DNA from: Promethearchaeota archaeon
GTDB lineage: Archaea > Asgardarchaeota > Lokiarchaeia > Sigynarchaeales > SOKP01
Reading direction: 5' to 3'
Length of the DNA stretch: 64,000 nt
NCBI GenBank assembly: GCA_019057775.1
Contig: JAHLWT010000174.1
Location: forward strand, 22,162-86,161
The notes under the pieces were generated by a model that was not told the origin of the DNA, made no database searches, and was given only the letters and a program-made list of their open reading frames with translations. A program made the translations under genes and the position numbers. Positions 61,530 to 64,000 of this stretch are shown here, one piece after another. Positions within the stretch are counted from its first letter, which is position 1. Every line of letters starts with the position of its first letter.

Positions 61530-62123
61530 ATCGTTATTAAAAATACTAAAACTCAAGTATTAGGTATTGTAGGTTCCCCACGGATAGGTGGCAACACAGA
61601 AATTTTGGTAGATGAGGTTTTGGTTGGTGCTAAAGAAGCAGGTGCCTTGATTGAAAAAATTATATTAAATAAACTAACCATTAATCCTTGTCAAGCATGT
61701 AATAGTTGCTATAAAACGGGAGATTGTATGCATGATGATGATATGTCAACCTTATTAGATAAGATGGAAAAAAGTAATGTATGGATTTTAGGAACACCCA
61801 TATATTGGTGGGGCCCTACAGCGCAATTTAAGGCATTCTTAGATAGGTGGTACCACCCTAAACACAAAGAATTCAAAGGAAAGAGCATTATTCTAGTTAT
61901 TCCATTAGGTGGAGGGCATGAAAGATATGCCCGACACACAGTTGGCATGCTTACTGATGTTTTAGATTACTTAAGTATGGAATTATTTACGACTATACTC
62001 GCACCTAGTATGAATGAGCGAGGTGCAGTCCGTAAAAGAGTTAGGTTATTGGAAAGAGCTCGTGATACTGGTCGAGAAGTTGTTAAATCTAAATATCAAA
62101 TTAATCATAAGGATATTACTTAA
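61530..62123 (+). CDS. NADPH-dependent FMN reductase-like (iron-sulfur) flavoprotein
   Basis: About 198 residues. GIVGSPRIGGNTEILVDEVL is the FMN phosphate loop, NPCQACNSCYKTGDCMHDDD a Cys-rich motif as in iron-sulfur flavoproteins, and ILGTPIYWWGPTAQFKAFLD the second flavin loop. The first NTG in frame, a TTG at 61605, would cut off the phosphate loop. In-frame before it there are only ATC (61527, 61530) and ATT (61536) after a TAG at 61515, and AGAGGA at 61518-61523 is at the right distance from ATC 61530. So a non-NTG start is likely, or a base is wrong. Electron transfer or quinone reduction, cytosolic. Confidence 0.85.
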   Translation: MVIKNTKTQVLGIVGSPRIGGNTEILVDEVLVGAKEAGALIEKIILNKLTINPCQACNSCYKTGDCMHDDDMSTLLDKMEKSNVWILGTPIYWWGPTAQFKAFLDRWYHPKHKEFKGKSIILVIPLGGGHERYARHTVGMLTDVLDYLSMELFTTILAPSMNERGAVRKRVRLLERARDTGREVVKSKYQINHKDIT

Positions 62124-62134
62124 TAAAGATTTAG

Positions 62135-62263
62135 ATGAAATCTCTGGAAAAAATTTTAGAGTTTGTTAAGAGAGCAGGTTGTTTTGACATCCGATTGAAA
62201 TGTGGTGGGTGGGGAAAAATCGTAATGGAGCTTAAAGTAGTTGATAGAAATAAAATAAATTGA
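62135..62263 (+). CDS. Possible 42-residue protein
   Basis: ATG 62135 to TGA 62263: MKSLEKILEFVKRAGCFDIR, LKCGGWGKIVMELKVVDRNK. No family and no clear ribosome-binding site; it starts 11 bases after the flavoprotein stop, so could be a second gene of the unit. Confidence 0.35.
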   Translation: MKSLEKILEFVKRAGCFDIRLKCGGWGKIVMELKVVDRNKIN

Positions 62264-62466
62264 GAAAATTAAAATCCATTCAATTCTGTTTTTTTCATAT
62301 TTCTTATCCTTTTTCTAATTTCTATACTTTAAGGAATGTAAAAAATAAAACCCTACTACTTATTTTTGAAATGCGTATTAAACGAATGGAAAAACCTTTT
62401 CTCAATAAGTTAAAATTCTAAAACTCATTTTACAATCCATCATAAGTATCAAATAACAAGATTCAA

Positions 62467-63885
62467 ATGTCCTCAGGAAAAACCGTAAAGGTTGAAAAGT
62501 CATTCAACCGGTTATTATGGCCCTTATATTTATTAAATGGATTCCAAAGCATAGCATATGGCGCCATGATAATACTAGTAGTTCCCCTTGCTCTAATTAT
62601 TTGGCCAAATGATCCGGCAGATATTCATGCTTTGGAAATGGGAATCTTGTATACCTCCTTATCATGGTCATCTGCGTTTGCAGGATTGTATTTTGGTCGG
62701 CTTATTGATAAATATTCACGTAAAAAAATTATTATTATAATTTCTATTTTTAGAGGTATTTCAATGTTTTTGTTAGGGTTCGCCGTAAGAGGAGGTGAAT
62801 TCAATACTTGGCTGTATTTTTTTGTTTTTATAGCGATTTTTGGCTTTTTTGCAGGAGGTTCATGGCCAGCTGTAAATTCATTATCTAATGATATTGTTGC
62901 CCGAGATCGCCGTTCTCGGTTTTTCGGGGTTTATCAAATAGTCCTTAATACAACTAATATCATTGGTTGGCTAATAGCAACATTTTTAGTACAAAATGGC
63001 TTTTGGAGAGAATTTTTTTGGGGTATCGGAGCGTTAATTCTTCTCGCAGGTTTAATTTTTGCAATTCAAAATGAAGAACCAAAAAGAGGTGCTCAACAAG
63101 AGGAGTTGTCAACCATTCTCCGAAATAATAATATTGAATATAATTTTCAAATAAATAGAGAAATGATGCGGAAAACAATGTTAAGTAAAACTAATGTTGT
63201 AGCTCTGGTTGAAGGAATCTTTACTTGTATTCTCATGAGTAGCCTGAACTTTTTAATTTTAAATTATGTTCAGAATCCTCCATATAACTTAGCCCCGTTT
63301 TCTATAGGTATTTTTATGGTTATTTTTGGTTTAACAGGTGGGTTGGTTGGACAAATCTTTTTATCTAGAGTTAGTGATAAGATAGCTGCTAAGAATCCAG
63401 TAAGAAGATTACCAATCATTGTTATTGCTATAATAGGAGGTTTAGTCACTTTTGCTCTTTTCTTTTTTCTTCCTTGGATCCCATTGACTGTTGATCAAGG
63501 TAAGAATATAACTTATCTTATGTCACTCCCTTCGATGTGGATGTTAGGGGCTCTATTTTTTACTTCAAGATCAATTTTTTCTCTCTATGTTGTAAATCAG
63601 AGCCCAGTGATACAACAAATTAATTTACCAGAAGCCCAAGGTCAAATAGTTTCATGGAATCAATTTTTAGAGCAGTTTGGGAGAGGAATAGGACCTTTAT
63701 TATGTGGAATTTTGCTAGCTTTTACAAATACAAATTATCAAATAACTGTAATGATTGTAGTACTGTGTATTATCCCCGGCGTTATCTTATGGCTTCTCGC
63801 AATGAATTGGTTTTCGAATGATATGGATAATATTAAGACAATTTTAGCTAAAAGGGCAGAGATCCTAAATTCTAAAAAAAATTGA
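62467..63885 (+). CDS. Major facilitator superfamily transporter
   Basis: 472 residues, twelve TM helices. The loop between TM2 and TM3 reads GLYFGRLIDKYSRKKIIII (family G-x-x-x-D-r-x-g-R-r-k), and RDRRSRFFGVYQIVLNTTNI lies after TM4; a longer central cytosolic loop (about 200-245) divides the two halves. No substrate motif is recognisable, so drug or metabolite efflux is one option. The start is ATG 62467. Confidence 0.9.
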   Translation: MSSGKTVKVEKSFNRLLWPLYLLNGFQSIAYGAMIILVVPLALIIWPNDPADIHALEMGILYTSLSWSSAFAGLYFGRLIDKYSRKKIIIIISIFRGISMFLLGFAVRGGEFNTWLYFFVFIAIFGFFAGGSWPAVNSLSNDIVARDRRSRFFGVYQIVLNTTNIIGWLIATFLVQNGFWREFFWGIGALILLAGLIFAIQNEEPKRGAQQEELSTILRNNNIEYNFQINREMMRKTMLSKTNVVALVEGIFTCILMSSLNFLILNYVQNPPYNLAPFSIGIFMVIFGLTGGLVGQIFLSRVSDKIAAKNPVRRLPIIVIAIIGGLVTFALFFFLPWIPLTVDQGKNITYLMSLPSMWMLGALFFTSRSIFSLYVVNQSPVIQQINLPEAQGQIVSWNQFLEQFGRGIGPLLCGILLAFTNTNYQITVMIVVLCIIPGVILWLLAMNWFSNDMDNIKTILAKRAEILNSKKN

Positions 63886-64000
63886 AGCTTAAACTGAGGG
63901 TATTTTAAGATTTAAATAATGAATACAAAATTAAAAATCTTTAAAATATCAACGACAAAATTCTCATCTATATCACCTTAAAATTTGTCGGATTAATCAT
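63886..64000. other. Window end, no feature seen
   Basis: AT-rich non-coding sequence after the MFS gene. No terminator or promoter stands out. Confidence 0.4.

Noticed and set aside
61605..62123. TTG 61605 as flavoprotein start
   Set aside because: It would remove the FMN phosphate loop, which is present in frame directly upstream.

Overview
This is a gene-dense, very AT-rich chromosomal fragment of an Asgard archaeon, most likely Lokiarchaeia-like. The evidence is a bona fide actin (minus strand, 44705-45850), a roadblock-like/TrmB fusion next to it, LRR and TIR proteins, an SMC-kleisin-kite operon, a branched-polyamine synthase, a MoaD-like ubiquitin fold ending in Gly-Gly, RimK/MptN-type ATP-grasp and MJ1487-type radical SAM enzymes, and archaeal TATA/BRE promoters with purine-rich Shine-Dalgarno sites. 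I saw no rRNA, tRNA, CRISPR array, transposase or integrase.

Layout. 1-3.9 kb: the end of a PAS histidine kinase with its single-domain receiver, a decayed stretch, and two small winged-helix proteins. 4-11 kb: an LRR protein, an SCP2-like protein, N-formylglutamate amidohydrolase, radical SAM, and a MutY-type glycosylase split by a frameshift. 11.5-13.6 kb: a second receiver/kinase pair. 13.7-25.9 kb: housekeeping and lipid genes (ICMT-like, TatD, thymidylate synthase-like, two dolichol/phytol kinase-like proteins, Maf, DUF1028, ATP-grasp), two tiny lysine-rich proteins, a MoaD-like protein, and a small GTPase with an unknown partner. 26.0-32.0 kb: a tight four-gene operon of a degenerate AAA+ protein, SMC, kleisin and kite. 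32.2-36.7 kb: a disrupted DUF2769 gene, then a unit bounded by 60-bp direct repeats that carries a 1186-residue membrane receptor (beta-helix, nine calcium-type repeats, one TM, HEPN-like and TIR domains inside). 36.7-38.8 kb: an arsenic cluster (ArsR, ACR3, Cys-rich protein, thioredoxin-like protein). 38.9-39.9 kb: two tandem copies of a beta-grasp-like protein plus a 32-36 residue microprotein. 40-44.4 kb: ABC ATPase, DUF457, HD hydrolase, regulator. 44.4-47.7 kb: actin and serA. 47.8-52.6 kb: leucine operon leuACDB, preceded by an undetected 33-codon leader peptide ending in seven consecutive Leu codons. 52.6-64 kb: a UvrA paralogue without the UvrB-binding domain, BtrH-like protein with PadR regulator, a frameshifted metallophosphoesterase flanked by a second 3'-end duplication, a fused BpsA/AdoMet-decarboxylase, a PD-(D/E)XK-like protein, a flavoprotein and an MFS transporter.

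The most remarkable features are the Leu-rich leader with competing hairpins before leuA, which looks like ribosome-mediated attenuation in an archaeon; the Toll-like-topology TIR receptor in a repeat-bounded unit; the SMC operon with an inactive AAA+ partner; and the tandem beta-grasp/microprotein modules. Several genes are broken (MutY, metallophosphoesterase, DUF2769), and two intact families (actin, flavoprotein) appear to need a non-NTG (ATT/ATC) start codon.
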